In this document: positions 1-12,863 of the stretch, in pieces
How positions within the stretch are numbered: position 1 is the stretch's first letter
How the letters are laid out: every line of letters starts with the position of its first letter
Source: Dehalococcoidia bacterium
GTDB lineage: Bacteria > Chloroflexota > Dehalococcoidia > Tepidiformales > Tepidiformaceae
NCBI GenBank assembly: GCA_009841435.1
Contig: VXLW01000125.1
Span: 28,667 to 92,666 of the forward strand
Direction: 5' to 3'
DNA: 64,000 bases
Notes under the pieces: model-generated
Seen by the model: only the letters and a program-made list of their open reading frames with translations
The model's database searches: none
Told to the model about the DNA's origin: nothing
Translations under genes and position numbers: made by a program

Positions 1-1
1 G

Positions 2-913
2 GCGAAGGAGAGCCTCTTCACCGGCGAGCGCCGCAGCTGGGACGTTCCCCTGGATGGGGACTTCCCGTCGGTCACGGTCTCGTGGCAGGACGGCTTCGGC
101 GAAGCGGGCGCGTTCGGTCTCGAGGGCGCGCAGCTTCCCCACCCGCTTCCCACCGTCGAAGGGGAGCTCTGCTCCCTGTCGATGACCTCGCTGTCGTGGT
201 CGCCGGGGCGCATCGAGGGAGGCATCGCCTCCACGTGCGTCACAAACGTCGAGGAGCGGGTCGAGTTGCCGGTCGTCTCCGGTCACCACACCGAGTCGGT
301 GACGGCCCTCATCGAGGCGGCTGTCTCCGGCCTCTCGGGAACGCTCATGGTCACGTCCGGCGCGTACTCGACAAGCGTCGCGCTCGTGCCGGACGGGAAC
401 ACCGCCTTCCGGCTGTCCATCGAGAGCGGGGCGGGAATCCAGGGGGTGTCCATCGAGACCGCCCTCGAGGCGACCACGACGTCACCGCTGCCGGCGCTGG
501 TGGAGTTGACCCACCACCCCGAGCGCACCGAGCAGCTCACGGAGACGGCCTCGGTCACGATCCCTGCCTTCGGCGACACCGTCACGGAGACCATCACGGT
601 AACCGGCGAGGACGGCACCCCCGTGGTGCACAGCGTCACGGCGAGTTGCCACGTCCCCCAGTCGATCGTCCGCCAGGACGTCGTCTTCACCGTCATCCAC
701 GAGGAGCACGTGCGTGCCGAGGTCGTCGCGCGCGCTCCCCTCGTCCGCGCCCGGAGCGAGTCCCTCGCCCTGGCCCTGAGTGTCGCCTCCGACGACCCCT
801 ACGCGGCCCTCGGCTCGCAGGAGCCCGAGGAGGAGGAGCCGCTTCCGTCCACCCAGACCGCCGTCGACCCCGAGGTCCTGCAATGGCTCCTCGGGATCAT
901 CAACGGGCAGTAG
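2..913 (+). CDS. C-terminal part of a large exported/structural protein of the conjugative element (5' partial)
   Basis: The frame is open from the first bases of the window, so the gene starts outside it; 303 residues are visible. The visible part is rich in Thr, Ser, Val and Glu, with many short beta-strand-like stretches. It ends in an acidic Pro/Glu linker (EEEEPLPSTQ) and a short hydrophobic tail. I see no transmembrane segment or enzyme motif. It lies directly upstream of a VirB2-like pilin gene and T4SS ATPases, so a surface or structural role in the conjugation apparatus is possible, but that rests on context only. An internal ATG at 182 is not the natural start, because the frame upstream of it codes equally well. 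Function unknown. Confidence 0.6.
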   Translation, partial: AKESLFTGERRSWDVPLDGDFPSVTVSWQDGFGEAGAFGLEGAQLPHPLPTVEGELCSLSMTSLSWSPGRIEGGIASTCVTNVEERVELPVVSGHHTESVTALIEAAVSGLSGTLMVTSGAYSTSVALVPDGNTAFRLSIESGAGIQGVSIETALEATTTSPLPALVELTHHPERTEQLTETASVTIPAFGDTVTETITVTGEDGTPVVHSVTASCHVPQSIVRQDVVFTVIHEEHVRAEVVARAPLVRARSESLALALSVASDDPYAALGSQEPEEEEPLPSTQTAVDPEVLQWLLGIINGQ

Positions 914-1233
914 CCGTGCTGAGGCGTGGTGGAACCGCCCTGCTCTTCGCCGGCGTCGCGCTCCTCTCGATGGGCGCGGGGCCGGCGCCGGAGGAGGAGC
1001 GGGCGATGCTCGAAGCCTTCAACGGGGCGCTCACGGCCATGGCCTACGCGGCCGCGGGCCTGGCCGTCTTCGCCATCGCCTGGGCGGGCGTCGTCCTCAT
1101 GGCAGAGGGCGCCGAGGGGCGATCGGGCAGGGCACGCACGGCCGTCGTCATGGCGGTTGTGGGGCTCGTGATCGTCCTCTCGGCGAAAGGCATCGCCCTC
1201 GCCCTCCTCAGCGGCGTCATCCCGACGCCCTAG
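883..1233 (+). CDS. VirB2/TrbC-like pilin subunit (small two-TM protein)
   Basis: This short protein (116 aa from ATG 883, 105 aa from GTG 916) has a basic N-terminus, a hydrophobic signal-like segment (TALLFAGVALLSMGAG), a short acidic loop (PEEERAMLEAFNG), and two further hydrophobic helices split by a basic loop (GRSGRARTA). That is the layout of VirB2/TrbC pilins of type IV secretion systems. A GAGG sequence seven bases before ATG 883 supports that start; GTG 916, three bases after the upstream stop, is the alternative. The gene directly precedes a VirB4-type ATPase, the usual neighbour of the pilin. The assignment rests on architecture and context, not on a conserved motif. Confidence 0.6.
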   Translation: MAPRDHQRAVAVLRRGGTALLFAGVALLSMGAGPAPEEERAMLEAFNGALTAMAYAAAGLAVFAIAWAGVVLMAEGAEGRSGRARTAVVMAVVGLVIVLSAKGIALALLSGVIPTP

Positions 1234-1254
1234 CCCAACAAGGAGAACGGACTC

Positions 1255-3458
1255 ATGCGACTACCGGTACTGAAGCGAACGGCTCCGCCCATCATCGGTG
1301 GCACTGCGACCGCGGCTCCCGAGCCGCGGCCTCCGCTGCCGCTGCCGTTGTGCTTCCTCCTGTCCCACCTGGAGGAGGAGGCCGTCGTGCGGCTCGACGG
1401 CACGAGGGTCGGGGTCTGCGAGGTGCAGGGCCTTGAGCTCGACGAACCGAAGCTTGGGGCGTTCGCGGGCTTCCTCAACGCCCTCGACTTCCCCGTCCAG
1501 CTCCTCATCCGCCAGCACCCGCCCGACCTCGGGCGGATGCGGGAGGCGCTTCGGGAAGACGAGCCGCACGACTTGCCCGAGCGCACGAAGGCGGCGGCGG
1601 ACTCCCTGCACGGCCTGCTGGAGGGCCTGGAGCGCCGCGAGGGCATCCTCGACCGGCGCTTCTACGCCATTTCCGAGGTGGAGCACGCGGAGGAGCTGCA
1701 GTCGCTGCTCGTCAGGGCGGGGCTCTCCGTCCACCCCCTGAAGGGCCGCGTCCTGCGCCGCCTGCTGCTGGCCGCGGCCCTGGGAGGGACGCCCACCGAG
1801 CGTGACGAGGAAGCCCCCGTCGAGGTCGAGGTCAACCGGCGCGACCTGCGTGTCGGGAACCACCTCGCCCGCGCGCTGCATCTCGGACGCTGGCCGCGCT
1901 CGCTCGCCCCCGGCTTCCTGCAGGGGCTGATGACGGCGGGCGCTCCCATGGATCTCTCCCTCCACCTGGGGGCGATCCCGGCCGAGCAGGCGGCGCGCAC
2001 GCTGGAGTGGCAGAAGGTGCGGTTCGAGTCCGCTCAGAGCCTCTCCCTTAACAGGGGGCGCACCTTGTCGTCCGAGGCGGAGATTGCCCTTGAGGACGTG
2101 ACCCGCCTTCGCGACGAGGTGCAGCGCGGACGGGAACGCCTCTTCCACGCTTCCCTCTCGGTGACGCTCCACGCCCCCGACGAGGAGACGCTCGACGAAC
2201 TCACCCAGCGGGCGAAGGCGCACTTCGCCGCCACCCTGGGCAAGCTCGATGCGCTCGCCTTCCGCCAGCGCGAGGGGTTGCTCTCGACCCTTCCCCTTGC
2301 CCTCAATGCTGTCGCCGCCTGGCGCACGCTCGACACCTCCTCGATCGCGCGCCTGTACCCCTTCTCGCCGCCCGACCTCGACACCCGCAGCGGCACGCTC
2401 GCGGGCATCGACCTGCGGGCCTGCGCGCCCGTCGTCTACGACCCCTTCGACGGGACCCACCTCAACGCCAACACGGCCGTTCTCGCACGGTCGGGCTCGG
2501 GGAAGTCGTTCGCGACGAAGCTGGGAGTCCTGCGGGGCATCACCCGCGGTGTCGTCGCCTACGTCATCGACCCGGAGGGCGAGTACGCCTCCATGGCCCG
2601 CGCCGCGGGCGGGCGCGTCCTTTCCCCGGGCGTCGCTGACCAGGGCCTCAACCCCTTCATCATCGAGCACCGCGACGGGGAGGAGCTGCTGCAGCGCATC
2701 GGCAGCCTGCGCCGCCTGATCGAGGTGATGGTGGGCGAGCCGCTAGGGGCAGAGCGCCGCGCCGGCCTCGACCACGTCCTTGCCGCCTACTACGCCGAAC
2801 CGCACGAGGGTGCCGGCTTCGGCGACTTCTACCGCTTCTTGCAGGAGAGCGACGAGGACCTGTCCAGGCTGCTGCGCCCCTTCGCCACGGGCAGCCTGCG
2901 CCACCTCCTTTCCGACGAAGGCGACGACCTGCTCGCCAACGAGGCGCTGGTCACCGTCTTCGACCTGCATCTCCTGGAGCCGAGCTGCGTCCCGCCGCGA
3001 CGATGGTCTGCACGGAGACGGTCTGGGCGGCCGCCGCGAGAGACCCGAGGCCGCGCCTGCTCGTCGTGGACGAGGTCTGGTCGATCATGCAGCACCCCGA
3101 GGGCGCCGCCTTCATGGTGTCGATGGCGAAGCGCGCCAGGAAACACCGGCTGGGGCTGCAGTTCATCACCCAGGACGTGCAGGACCTCCTCAGCGAGGAC
3201 TCCTCCCGCACCATCACCGGCCACTCCGGGCGCGCCCTCCTCCAGAACGCCGCCTTCAAGCTCCTCCTCCAGCAGGACGCCGCCGCCATCAGCACGGTGG
3301 GCGACGCCTTCGACCTCCCCCCGGACCTGCAGCGCTGGCTCCTCTCCTGCCAGCGGGGCGACGGGCTCCTGCTGGCGCGGGGCAACCGCTTCCCCATTCG
3401 CATCGAGGCCACCCCCGAGGAGCACGCCCTCGTCGAGTTTTCTCCCGGCTCTTCCTAA
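1255..3458 (+). pseudogene. VirB4-family T4SS ATPase, interrupted by a frameshift
   Basis: The N-terminal part reads in one frame from ATG 1255 and includes a Walker A motif (ARSGSGKSFATK) near 2490-2530 and a VirB4-like DPEGEY segment near 2570. After FDLHLLEP, near 2982, the frame turns to Arg/Pro-rich nonsense. The true continuation lies in another frame (ELRPAATMVCTETVW, then Walker B RLLVVDEVW, then LQFITQDVQDLL) and stops at 3458. Restoring one base in a GAGCCGAG context near 2980 would give a continuous protein of about 734 aa, typical for VirB4/TraC ATPases that energise T4SS assembly at the inner membrane. It is either a genuine inactivating mutation or a sequence error. The running-on frame ends at 3522 and is not meaningful. 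Confidence 0.8.
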
Positions 3459-3541
3459 GGCCAGCGGAGCTGACGGTCTCGCACGCCTCTCGCGGAGAAC
3501 AGGCACTCCAACCCGCCACTAGCGATGAAAGGAATACAGCC

Positions 3542-5797
3542 ATGCGACTCAACCCCTTCTACCGACCCGAGCCCCGCCCGCCCGTCCTCCTCGCCATCAT
3601 CCCGCCTCGCACGGGCGAGCGCACCCTGCTCGGCGTCGAGAACCTCCTCGCCTCCATCGCCACCCCCGAACCCTTCTCCCTGGAGCTCTCCGGCGACGAA
3701 GACGCCGTCACCCTCATGGCCCGCTGCCGCGACGGCGAGGTCGTGCGCGGCCAGATCGCCGCCCACTACCCGCAGGCGCGCCTCAGGGAGCTTTCCGCCG
3801 AGGAGGATCCCCTGCGTCTCGGCGAAGGGGAGCAGGCCTGGGGCCTGACCCTGACCACCACGGGTCCGGACTACGTGCCCCTCCGCACCTTCCGCGACGA
3901 CGACCTGCTCGACCCCGGCTCCGACCCGCTCCTCGCCTTGCTGGGAGCGCTCGCCACCCCCGAGGAAGGAGAGCGGGTGGTCACCCGCCTCCTTTTGCGT
4001 TCCCTCGGCCCGGACTGGTCGCAACCCCACCAGGAGCTCGCCTTCGGGCAGCCGGCCGCCCAGCGCCCGGCCCCGAAGCCCGCGCCCTCCTCACAGGGTG
4101 CCTCGGGTGGTCCGGAGCCTCTCGCCCTCGCCGTCCTCGCCGTGGTCGGACTCGTCGGCTTCAAGGGCTGGGAGTGGGTGCAGAGCGGCGAGCCCCTCAA
4201 GGCCGCCCTCCTCGGCCTCGGGGCGCTCGGGGCGAGCATCGCCGGTCTCTGGGTCTGGCAGCGCTGGAAGGGCGGCCGCGACCGTGTCTACGACCCCGCC
4301 CTCATCAGGGAGAGGGTGTCGCGCGCGGCCTTCGAGGCGCGCATCGAGGTCACCGCCATCCTGTCCGCCGGCGGGAAGGCCGAGCGCGCCCGCGAGCTGC
4401 TGGAGCCGGTGGCGGCCGCCTACCGCCACTACGACCACCCCGCCGGGGCGCGGTTCAAGGTGGGGAAGGTGCGGCCCGTCCTGCCCACGCCCTCCCTCGA
4501 ACCCGCCCCGCCCGGTCTCTTCGGCAGGCGCGGCATCCTCGGCGTGCGCGAGGTGGCCGCCCTCTGGCATCCGCCGGGGGCCGGGGACGAGACGCCCTTC
4601 GTCGAGCGCTCCGGCGCCAGGGCGCTGCCGCCCGTGGCCAGGGGCGTCGCCGGGGGCGCGCTCGTGGGGGAGACCACGGCGGGCGCTCCCGGGGAGATTC
4701 GTTTCCCCGACGACCTCCTGCGGCGGCACCACCTCTACGTGGCGCGCACGCGCATGGGCAAGTCGACGCTCATGGGGCACCTAGTCGCCCACAAGCTGCG
4801 GGAGAAGGCCGCCGGCCGCGACGGCGACGCCATCGTCGTGGTCGACCCGCACGCCGACCTGGTCGCCGAGCTCCTCGAGCAGGTGCCCGCGTCGCTCGTT
4901 GACCACGTGCGCCTGATCGACCTCGCCACGGAGGAGGGCTCGCCCGGCGTCAACCTACTCGACACGCGCATCTTCAGCGACCGGGACCGCACGGCCGACT
5001 CCGTTGTCAGGGTGGCGAGGGGGCTGTGGCAGCAGTGGGGGCCGAGGATGCAGTCCATCCTCGAGCAGAGCGTCAAGACGCTGCACGAGGCGAACGCCTC
5101 CCTCGATCCCGACGACCAGTACACCATCCTCGACGCCCTGCGGTTGCTCTCCGACGAGGGCTTCCGCGCCGAGGTGCTCGATCGGGTGACCGACCCCTAC
5201 CTGCTGGAGTGGTGGGCACGCGACTTCGGGGGCTGGCGGCGTGAGTACCGCGCCGAGGCCCTCGCCCCGGTGCAGACGCGCCTCTCCTACTACGCCTCCT
5301 CGAAGCGGGCGCGCGCCATCCTCGGCCAGCCCCGCTCCACCATCGACCTGCGACGCGTCATCCTCGACGGCGGCGTCCTCTTCGTCTCCACGGCCCAGGG
5401 CGCCGTCGGGCGCGACGTGGCCGCCCTCGTGGGCGCCTCGCTCCTCAACCTCGTCGACGCCGTTGTCCGCGAGCAGGAGCGCCTGCCCCTGGAGCAGCGG
5501 CGGGGAGCACTCGTCGTTGTGGACGAGATGCAGTCCATGCCCGGCGTCGACTACGAGTCGATGCTCTCGGAGCTGGGCAAGTACGGGGCCTCCTTCGTGC
5601 TCGCCACCCAGAGCCTGGCCAAGCTGGCCGACCTCTCCCCCACCATGAAGGAATCCCCGCGGGAACCCAAGAGGGAACCGGGCAGGTCGACGGTCAGGAG
5701 CACCCTCCCGCCGGCGAGAGCAAGAGCCCTGAGCAGCTTCGGCACGAGCGGCTGGTGGCGTTGCTGCGGGAGGTGGCCGAGACCAGGGGCAAGGTGA
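3542..5797 (+). CDS. VirD4/TraG-like coupling ATPase with lost C-terminus
   Basis: From ATG 3542 the protein has an N-terminal domain of about 180 aa, a Pro-rich linker, and two hydrophobic segments near residues 195-245. The P-loop ATPase domain follows: Walker A ARTRMGKSTL near residue 405, VVDPHADL, and Walker B GALVVVDEMQ near residue 660. The segment FVLATQSLAKLADLS after it is the typical coupling-protein motif III region. Coupling proteins deliver DNA to the secretion channel at the inner membrane. After SPTMKE (about 5647) homology-like sequence stops. The last 50 residues are a Ser/Arg-rich read-through of the next gene in the wrong frame, so the roughly 200-250-residue C-terminal end expected of this family is missing. 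Probably non-functional. Confidence 0.75.
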   Translation: MRLNPFYRPEPRPPVLLAIIPPRTGERTLLGVENLLASIATPEPFSLELSGDEDAVTLMARCRDGEVVRGQIAAHYPQARLRELSAEEDPLRLGEGEQAWGLTLTTTGPDYVPLRTFRDDDLLDPGSDPLLALLGALATPEEGERVVTRLLLRSLGPDWSQPHQELAFGQPAAQRPAPKPAPSSQGASGGPEPLALAVLAVVGLVGFKGWEWVQSGEPLKAALLGLGALGASIAGLWVWQRWKGGRDRVYDPALIRERVSRAAFEARIEVTAILSAGGKAERARELLEPVAAAYRHYDHPAGARFKVGKVRPVLPTPSLEPAPPGLFGRRGILGVREVAALWHPPGAGDETPFVERSGARALPPVARGVAGGALVGETTAGAPGEIRFPDDLLRRHHLYVARTRMGKSTLMGHLVAHKLREKAAGRDGDAIVVVDPHADLVAELLEQVPASLVDHVRLIDLATEEGSPGVNLLDTRIFSDRDRTADSVVRVARGLWQQWGPRMQSILEQSVKTLHEANASLDPDDQYTILDALRLLSDEGFRAEVLDRVTDPYLLEWWARDFGGWRREYRAEALAPVQTRLSYYASSKRARAILGQPRSTIDLRRVILDGGVLFVSTAQGAVGRDVAALVGASLLNLVDAVVREQERLPLEQRRGALVVVDEMQSMPGVDYESMLSELGKYGASFVLATQSLAKLADLSPTMKESPREPKREPGRSTVRSTLPPARARALSSFGTSGWWRCCGRWPRPGAR

Positions 5798-6546
5798 AGG
5801 CGGCGGAGGCGCTGGGTGTGAGTTACCGCACGCTGGCGAGGGCCGTCGAGTCGGGCCGGCTGACAGGACGCATGACCGACGCGCTGGAGCGGCACCTGCG
5901 GGAGGTCCGGGGCACACCGGCTCCGAAGCCTGACCAGGCGGACGGGCTGGAGCAGCGTGTCGAGCAACTGGAAGTTGAGGTGGCGGAGCTGCGGACCCGC
6001 GTGGGAACCATCGGTACCGTCGTCGGGGTGCTGCAGGAGGACCAGGCCCGGGCGCTGGGTCACTGGGAACGAAGGCTGGCCCGGGCGGAAGCGCGGCAGG
6101 TGGCCGTGAACGGGTCGGGAGTGGTGACCTCGCCGGGCGTGAAGGGTGCACCGGAAGGGGCAGGAGGGAGGCTGGAGGTGAGGCGGCCCAGGCGGCCCTA
6201 CCCCCAACTGGTGACAGTTGAGCCGGAGGAAGGCGAGGAGCACATCTTCGGTGAGGCGATGGCGGCCATCACCGAGTGGCGGGAGACACGAGAGATGTTA
6301 GAGCGGGTCAGGCGGCGGCTGGACAAGCTGGATGCCCGGAAGCGGATGGTGGAGTTGGAGATCACCATCATCGCGGACCACGAGCTGACGCTGACGCCGG
6401 CGGTCTACCCCTGGGACCGCGCCGACCGGCGCGACGAGGTCTGGCGTCGGAAGCAGTCGCTGGAGGACCTGAGAGTGGAGCGCAACCGGGCGCTGCTGTG
6501 GCGCTGGGTGCGGCGCGTGCTCACCCTGGGGCTGTGGTGGAAGTAG
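5755..6546 (+). CDS. Fis-type HTH plus coiled-coil protein, probably 5'-truncated
   Basis: This 263-aa protein begins with a helix-turn-helix-like stretch (GKVKAAEALGVSYRTLARA, residues 12-30). A heptad-rich coiled coil follows (VEQLEVEVAELRTRVG, near residues 65-90), then a basic linker and a charged C-terminal domain ending in a Trp-rich tail (WRWVRR...LWWK). The reading frame is open upstream of GTG 5755 and still looks protein-like (GESKSPEQLRHERL), but no start codon lies between 5641 and 5755. The original 5' end was therefore probably removed at the join with the coupling-protein gene. It could be a DNA-binding regulator; its target is unknown. Confidence 0.55.
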   Translation: MALLREVAETRGKVKAAEALGVSYRTLARAVESGRLTGRMTDALERHLREVRGTPAPKPDQADGLEQRVEQLEVEVAELRTRVGTIGTVVGVLQEDQARALGHWERRLARAEARQVAVNGSGVVTSPGVKGAPEGAGGRLEVRRPRRPYPQLVTVEPEEGEEHIFGEAMAAITEWRETREMLERVRRRLDKLDARKRMVELEITIIADHELTLTPAVYPWDRADRRDEVWRRKQSLEDLRVERNRALLWRWVRRVLTLGLWWK

Positions 6547-6630
6547 GGCCTACTTGGGCGGGTGTCGTAACGAGTGGAGATGCGGCGCAAGCGCTCGGAG
6601 TCAGCGGGAGGAGCGACCTCGCTGCGTTGT

Positions 6631-6658
6631 GCGTAGGGGTGTGGTCCTAATCCTACGC
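6631..6658. other. Perfect 7-bp inverted repeat between the element remnant and the next gene
   Basis: GCGTAGG at 6631-6637 pairs with CCTACGC at 6652-6658 across a 14-base loop. There is no T-run, so it is not a convincing intrinsic terminator. It lies in the convergent gap between the coiled-coil gene and the minus-strand gene that ends at 6690. Confidence 0.35.
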
Positions 6659-6689
6659 CCGCGCCCGGGTGCAGCAGACCGGCGCTAGA

Positions 6690-7148
6690 CTAGGAGCCCG
6701 TTCTCCACCACATGAGGACCTTGTCTGGGCGGAGCAGGCGTCCACGGAATGTACCGTGCGAGTAGTTTGCCCAGAACTTAGCCGGGATGTCTTCAAGTAC
6801 GTTCTCCATCCGGGAATTCTCTGCCGTCCATGCGTAGTCAGCTTCGAACGTGACCACAGGCACGGCGCATCCATTGATAGGCTTGAGAAGAAGACGGTAC
6901 TCGCTACCCTTGGGTTCCTCTTCCTCTTCCTCACTGATCCACCAAGCCACGATGCGCTCTGGCTCAGTGATCCTCCCGACGAAGTTGCCAGAGTGGCGGT
7001 TTCCACGAAAGAAGGCCACTGGGACGTCTTCCCGCTCGTTGATGTAGGTCCCATCTGGCTTCGTCGCGGAGTCCGCCGCGATTGAGATGACAGGCAACTC
7101 GCACCCGTCAATCGGTTCAAAGAGGATGCGATAGACCTTTGTGGTCAT
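6690..7148 (-). CDS. Uncharacterised protein made of two related halves
   Basis: From ATG 7148, preceded by GGAGG at six-base spacing, the protein is 152 aa. It contains an internal duplication: YRILFEPIDGCELPVISIAAD near the N-terminus matches YRLLLKPINGCAVPVVTFEAD in the second half. Both halves then run into a stretch with a conserved aromatic/GRI-like end (GNFVGRITEPERIVAWW and GTFRGRLLRPDKVLMWW). Each half looks like a small beta-rich domain of about 70 aa, joined by a poly-Glu linker. There is no signal peptide or TM segment and I do not recognise the family. A longer in-frame start at 7190 exists, but the ribosome-binding site favours 7148. Confidence 0.65.
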   Translation of the reverse strand: MTTKVYRILFEPIDGCELPVISIAADSATKPDGTYINEREDVPVAFFRGNRHSGNFVGRITEPERIVAWWISEEEEEEPKGSEYRLLLKPINGCAVPVVTFEADYAWTAENSRMENVLEDIPAKFWANYSHGTFRGRLLRPDKVLMWWRTGS

Positions 7149-7451
7149 GGCCGGCCTCCGAGCCTTGTTCCTAGGAAATGAAAAACTCAAGAGTTCGCTA
7201 GCTTGAAGTCATCGCGTTGAGCACTGCTTAGCCGCACTGTAACCCGCTCTTCCCCTTTTACGGAACGCTAAACCCCGTCGCGAAATTGGTCATCGCCGAC
7301 GACCCACCTGCCCGTCTCTCTGTCGAAGACCAGGTTCACCGAGTAGATAGAGCGGTCCTCCCGAAGCGCCGGAGCACGATCGGAGGTAGAGGGCATGTCG
7401 GCATCATCTCCGAACTCGCGCAATTCCAACCCGGCCCGGTACCCTCCAAGC
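7149..7451. other. Divergent intergenic region without a confident gene
   Basis: About 300 bases separate two divergently transcribed genes and are noticeably AT-richer than the surroundings near 7175-7265. It should hold both promoters. A minus-strand frame here (7268-7477, or from ATG 7453) encodes a plausible-looking short peptide ending RETGRWVVGDDQFRDGV. It would overlap the start of the next gene and has no ribosome-binding site, so I do not call it as a gene. Confidence 0.3.
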
Positions 7452-8561
7452 ATGAAGGTCTTCATCAGCTCGGTCATCGGCGGGTTTGAGTTGTATCGGG
7501 ACGCGGCAGCTACCGCGGTTGAAACCCTCGGTTACGAAGTCGTTCGGGCCGAGGACTTTGGTGCCACCGTAAGTTCTCCGCAGGAGGCTTGCCTTGCTGG
7601 AGTGCGCGAAGTTGACCTCACGATCCTGTTGCTTGGGGAGCGATATGGGGCAGAGCAACCGTCGGGCCTCTCGGCGACCCATGAGGAGTATCGGGAAGCC
7701 CAAGGGCGACAACCAGTACTGGCGTTCGTTCAGGAGGGGGTTGACCACGAGACTCGTCAGACGGAGTTCATCCGCGAGGTGCGTGAGTGGGAGACAGGTA
7801 CCCTGACTAGCAGCTTTAGGACAGAAGTGGATCTCCGAGGTGCAGTGACACGGGGGCTGCACCTCTTCGCTGTCTCAGTTGCATCGGGCTCAATCGATGA
7901 GCGAGAGCTTCTCGCGATTGCCGAGGGAGGTGTTGATGACTCCACCGCTTCCAAGTTCTTCGGCGGCGAGCCAGAAGTCGTCCTGAGTCTCGCACCTGGG
8001 CCCCGTCGGGAAATCCTGCGGCCAAGTGAGCTTGAAGATGATTCGCTCGCGCGGGAACTCCAGCAGGAGGTGCTCTTTGGCACCCACTCGTTGTTCGCAG
8101 TCGAATCCGGAGCTTCGACCGAACTCCGCGGGGAACGGCTTGTCGTCTCGCAGGATCGTGCTTCTGTGGAGATCACCTCGGCGGGAGACATCGTCGTCCG
8201 TCAGGCGGCCATGGCAGCGGATCGAAGCTTCACCGAGATACCGGCACTGATCCAGGAGGACGTTTGTAGCTCCGTAGCAGACGCGCTGAAGTTGTCCGCT
8301 GTCATCCTTGACCGCATCGACTCTCCGAAGCGGCTCTCCCATATCGCAGCCGTTGCGGCGCTGACTGACGTTGGCTTCCAGGCGTGGCGTACCCGCGATG
8401 AGCACGACAAGAACCCAAACTCGGGAAGCTTCGGGATGGGACCGGATCGCACGGTCGTGCACCTCAATCCCGCTGTACGGACCCGCGCCGAGTTCAGCCA
8501 GCGTCCCGATGAGCTAGCACACGACCTGATGTACCTGTTCCGCCGGGAACTGAAGCAGTGA
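7452..8561 (+). CDS. DUF4062-domain protein
   Basis: The first 95 residues are a clear DUF4062 domain: MKVFISSVIGGFELYRDAA, then GYEVVRAEDFGA, CLAGVREVDLTILLLGERYG and SATHEEYREA. This domain has a TIR/nucleoside deoxyribosyltransferase-like fold and usually sits at the N-terminus of bacterial signalling or defence proteins. The remaining roughly 270 residues show no P-loop, TPR or other motif I can name. I chose ATG 7452 because the domain begins there; the 19 extra residues from an upstream in-frame start look non-coding. It stands alone, about 700 bases upstream of the defence operon. It could be a stress or anti-phage sensor; the mechanism is unknown. Confidence 0.75.
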   Translation: MKVFISSVIGGFELYRDAAATAVETLGYEVVRAEDFGATVSSPQEACLAGVREVDLTILLLGERYGAEQPSGLSATHEEYREAQGRQPVLAFVQEGVDHETRQTEFIREVREWETGTLTSSFRTEVDLRGAVTRGLHLFAVSVASGSIDERELLAIAEGGVDDSTASKFFGGEPEVVLSLAPGPRREILRPSELEDDSLARELQQEVLFGTHSLFAVESGASTELRGERLVVSQDRASVEITSAGDIVVRQAAMAADRSFTEIPALIQEDVCSSVADALKLSAVILDRIDSPKRLSHIAAVAALTDVGFQAWRTRDEHDKNPNSGSFGMGPDRTVVHLNPAVRTRAEFSQRPDELAHDLMYLFRRELKQ

Positions 8562-8579
8562 AGGGGACGGATGGGGCGA

Positions 8580-8604
8580 CGCCGGCCACTGACTGCTGGC
8601 GGCG
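8580..8604 (+). terminator. Possible hairpin downstream of the DUF4062 gene
   Basis: CGCCGGCCA (8580-8588) can pair with TGGCGGCG (8597-8604) with one bulged G. It lies about 20 bases after the stop codon. No T-tract follows, so intrinsic termination is uncertain. Confidence 0.3.
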
Positions 8605-8663
8605 CTGATAGAAGGAAGCTCGTGCACCCCTTCGACTGCCTGACCGCGGAGATGAGCCGTTTA

Positions 8664-8687
8664 GGGGAACTATGTTGCTAGGTGCCC
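8664..8687 (+). repeat. Left copy of a 24-bp repeat flanking the defence island
   Basis: The copy reads GGGGAACTATGT, then TTG, then CTAGGTGCCC with the fourth base of the last block variable. It matches the copy at 20769-20792 at 21 of 24 positions, in the same orientation. The ends are a near-palindrome (GGGGAACT against AGTGCCC). It overlaps the last ten bases of the minus-strand gene that ends at 8678. Its position suggests an attachment-site or insertion-target duplication, but no recombinase gene is nearby. Confidence 0.6.
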
Positions 8688-8986
8688 GGAGGACGGATGA
8701 CCTCAGGCGGATCGCCGGTGCCCGTAAGTTCAATGCGCTGGGAGATCGATGCGCCATCACCGATGATTGGTGCATCTGTCACGAACAGGGTCCCGAAACT
8801 GTCATCGGGAAACCGAATCTCGAACGAACCCGGGTTGATTGCATGGAAGGCAACGCCTTCTGGCTCGGCGTGCCCGCCCCACGTGATGTGGTGGCCGTTC
8901 CTTCCTGTGTGCAGATGTGCGTTGACCTTGTAAGCCAGGTCGCTACTTTCCGGGATCAACGCTGCGGGTCCTGAGTACTGGGACAC
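8678..8986 (-). CDS. Small uncharacterised protein (DUF4873-like appearance)
   Basis: This 102-aa protein starts at GTG 8986. Its opening (SQYSGPAALIPESSDLAYKV, then WGGHAEPEG) resembles the pattern of DUF4873-like small domains, with a beta strand and a YxGPA start followed by a G-H-x-E-P segment. That resemblance is from memory and weak. No ribosome-binding site is obvious. It is divergent from the defence operon and its 3' end runs into the left flanking repeat. It may be cargo of the island or a bystander. Confidence 0.45.
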   Translation of the reverse strand: MSQYSGPAALIPESSDLAYKVNAHLHTGRNGHHITWGGHAEPEGVAFHAINPGSFEIRFPDDSFGTLFVTDAPIIGDGASISQRIELTGTGDPPEVIRPPGT

Positions 8987-9275
8987 GAAAGCAGCATATC
9001 GCGGCGAAACTCAGTCGTCGAACCAAGGGGCGGTCTCGCTGTAGAGGTAGTTCCCGCCGAACCCGTAGAGCCTTACCGCTCTGCTACCTGCTGCCGCGCA
9101 TTCGGGGTGCCTCGCGGGTGGTGTCAAACCTGCGCCTAAAGGTCTGTAACGCGAAAGGGGCATCGTCGCGGTTGATCTGCCCCCCGCCGCCGCGCGGATG
9201 GGTCTGACGTGGTAGGGAACCCTGGACTGAGGCTACCCTCGAAGTCTGGCAGACTTGGCGCGCCCAGGAGCACGC

Positions 9276-12842
<3,567 letters not shown>

Positions 12843-12863
12843 CAAGCGGAGACTTGGACGAAT

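Noticed and set aside
7268..7477. 69-codon minus-strand frame before the DUF4062 gene
   Set aside because: The peptide looks partly natural, but it overlaps the DUF4062 start and lacks a ribosome-binding site; left as a note in the intergenic entry.
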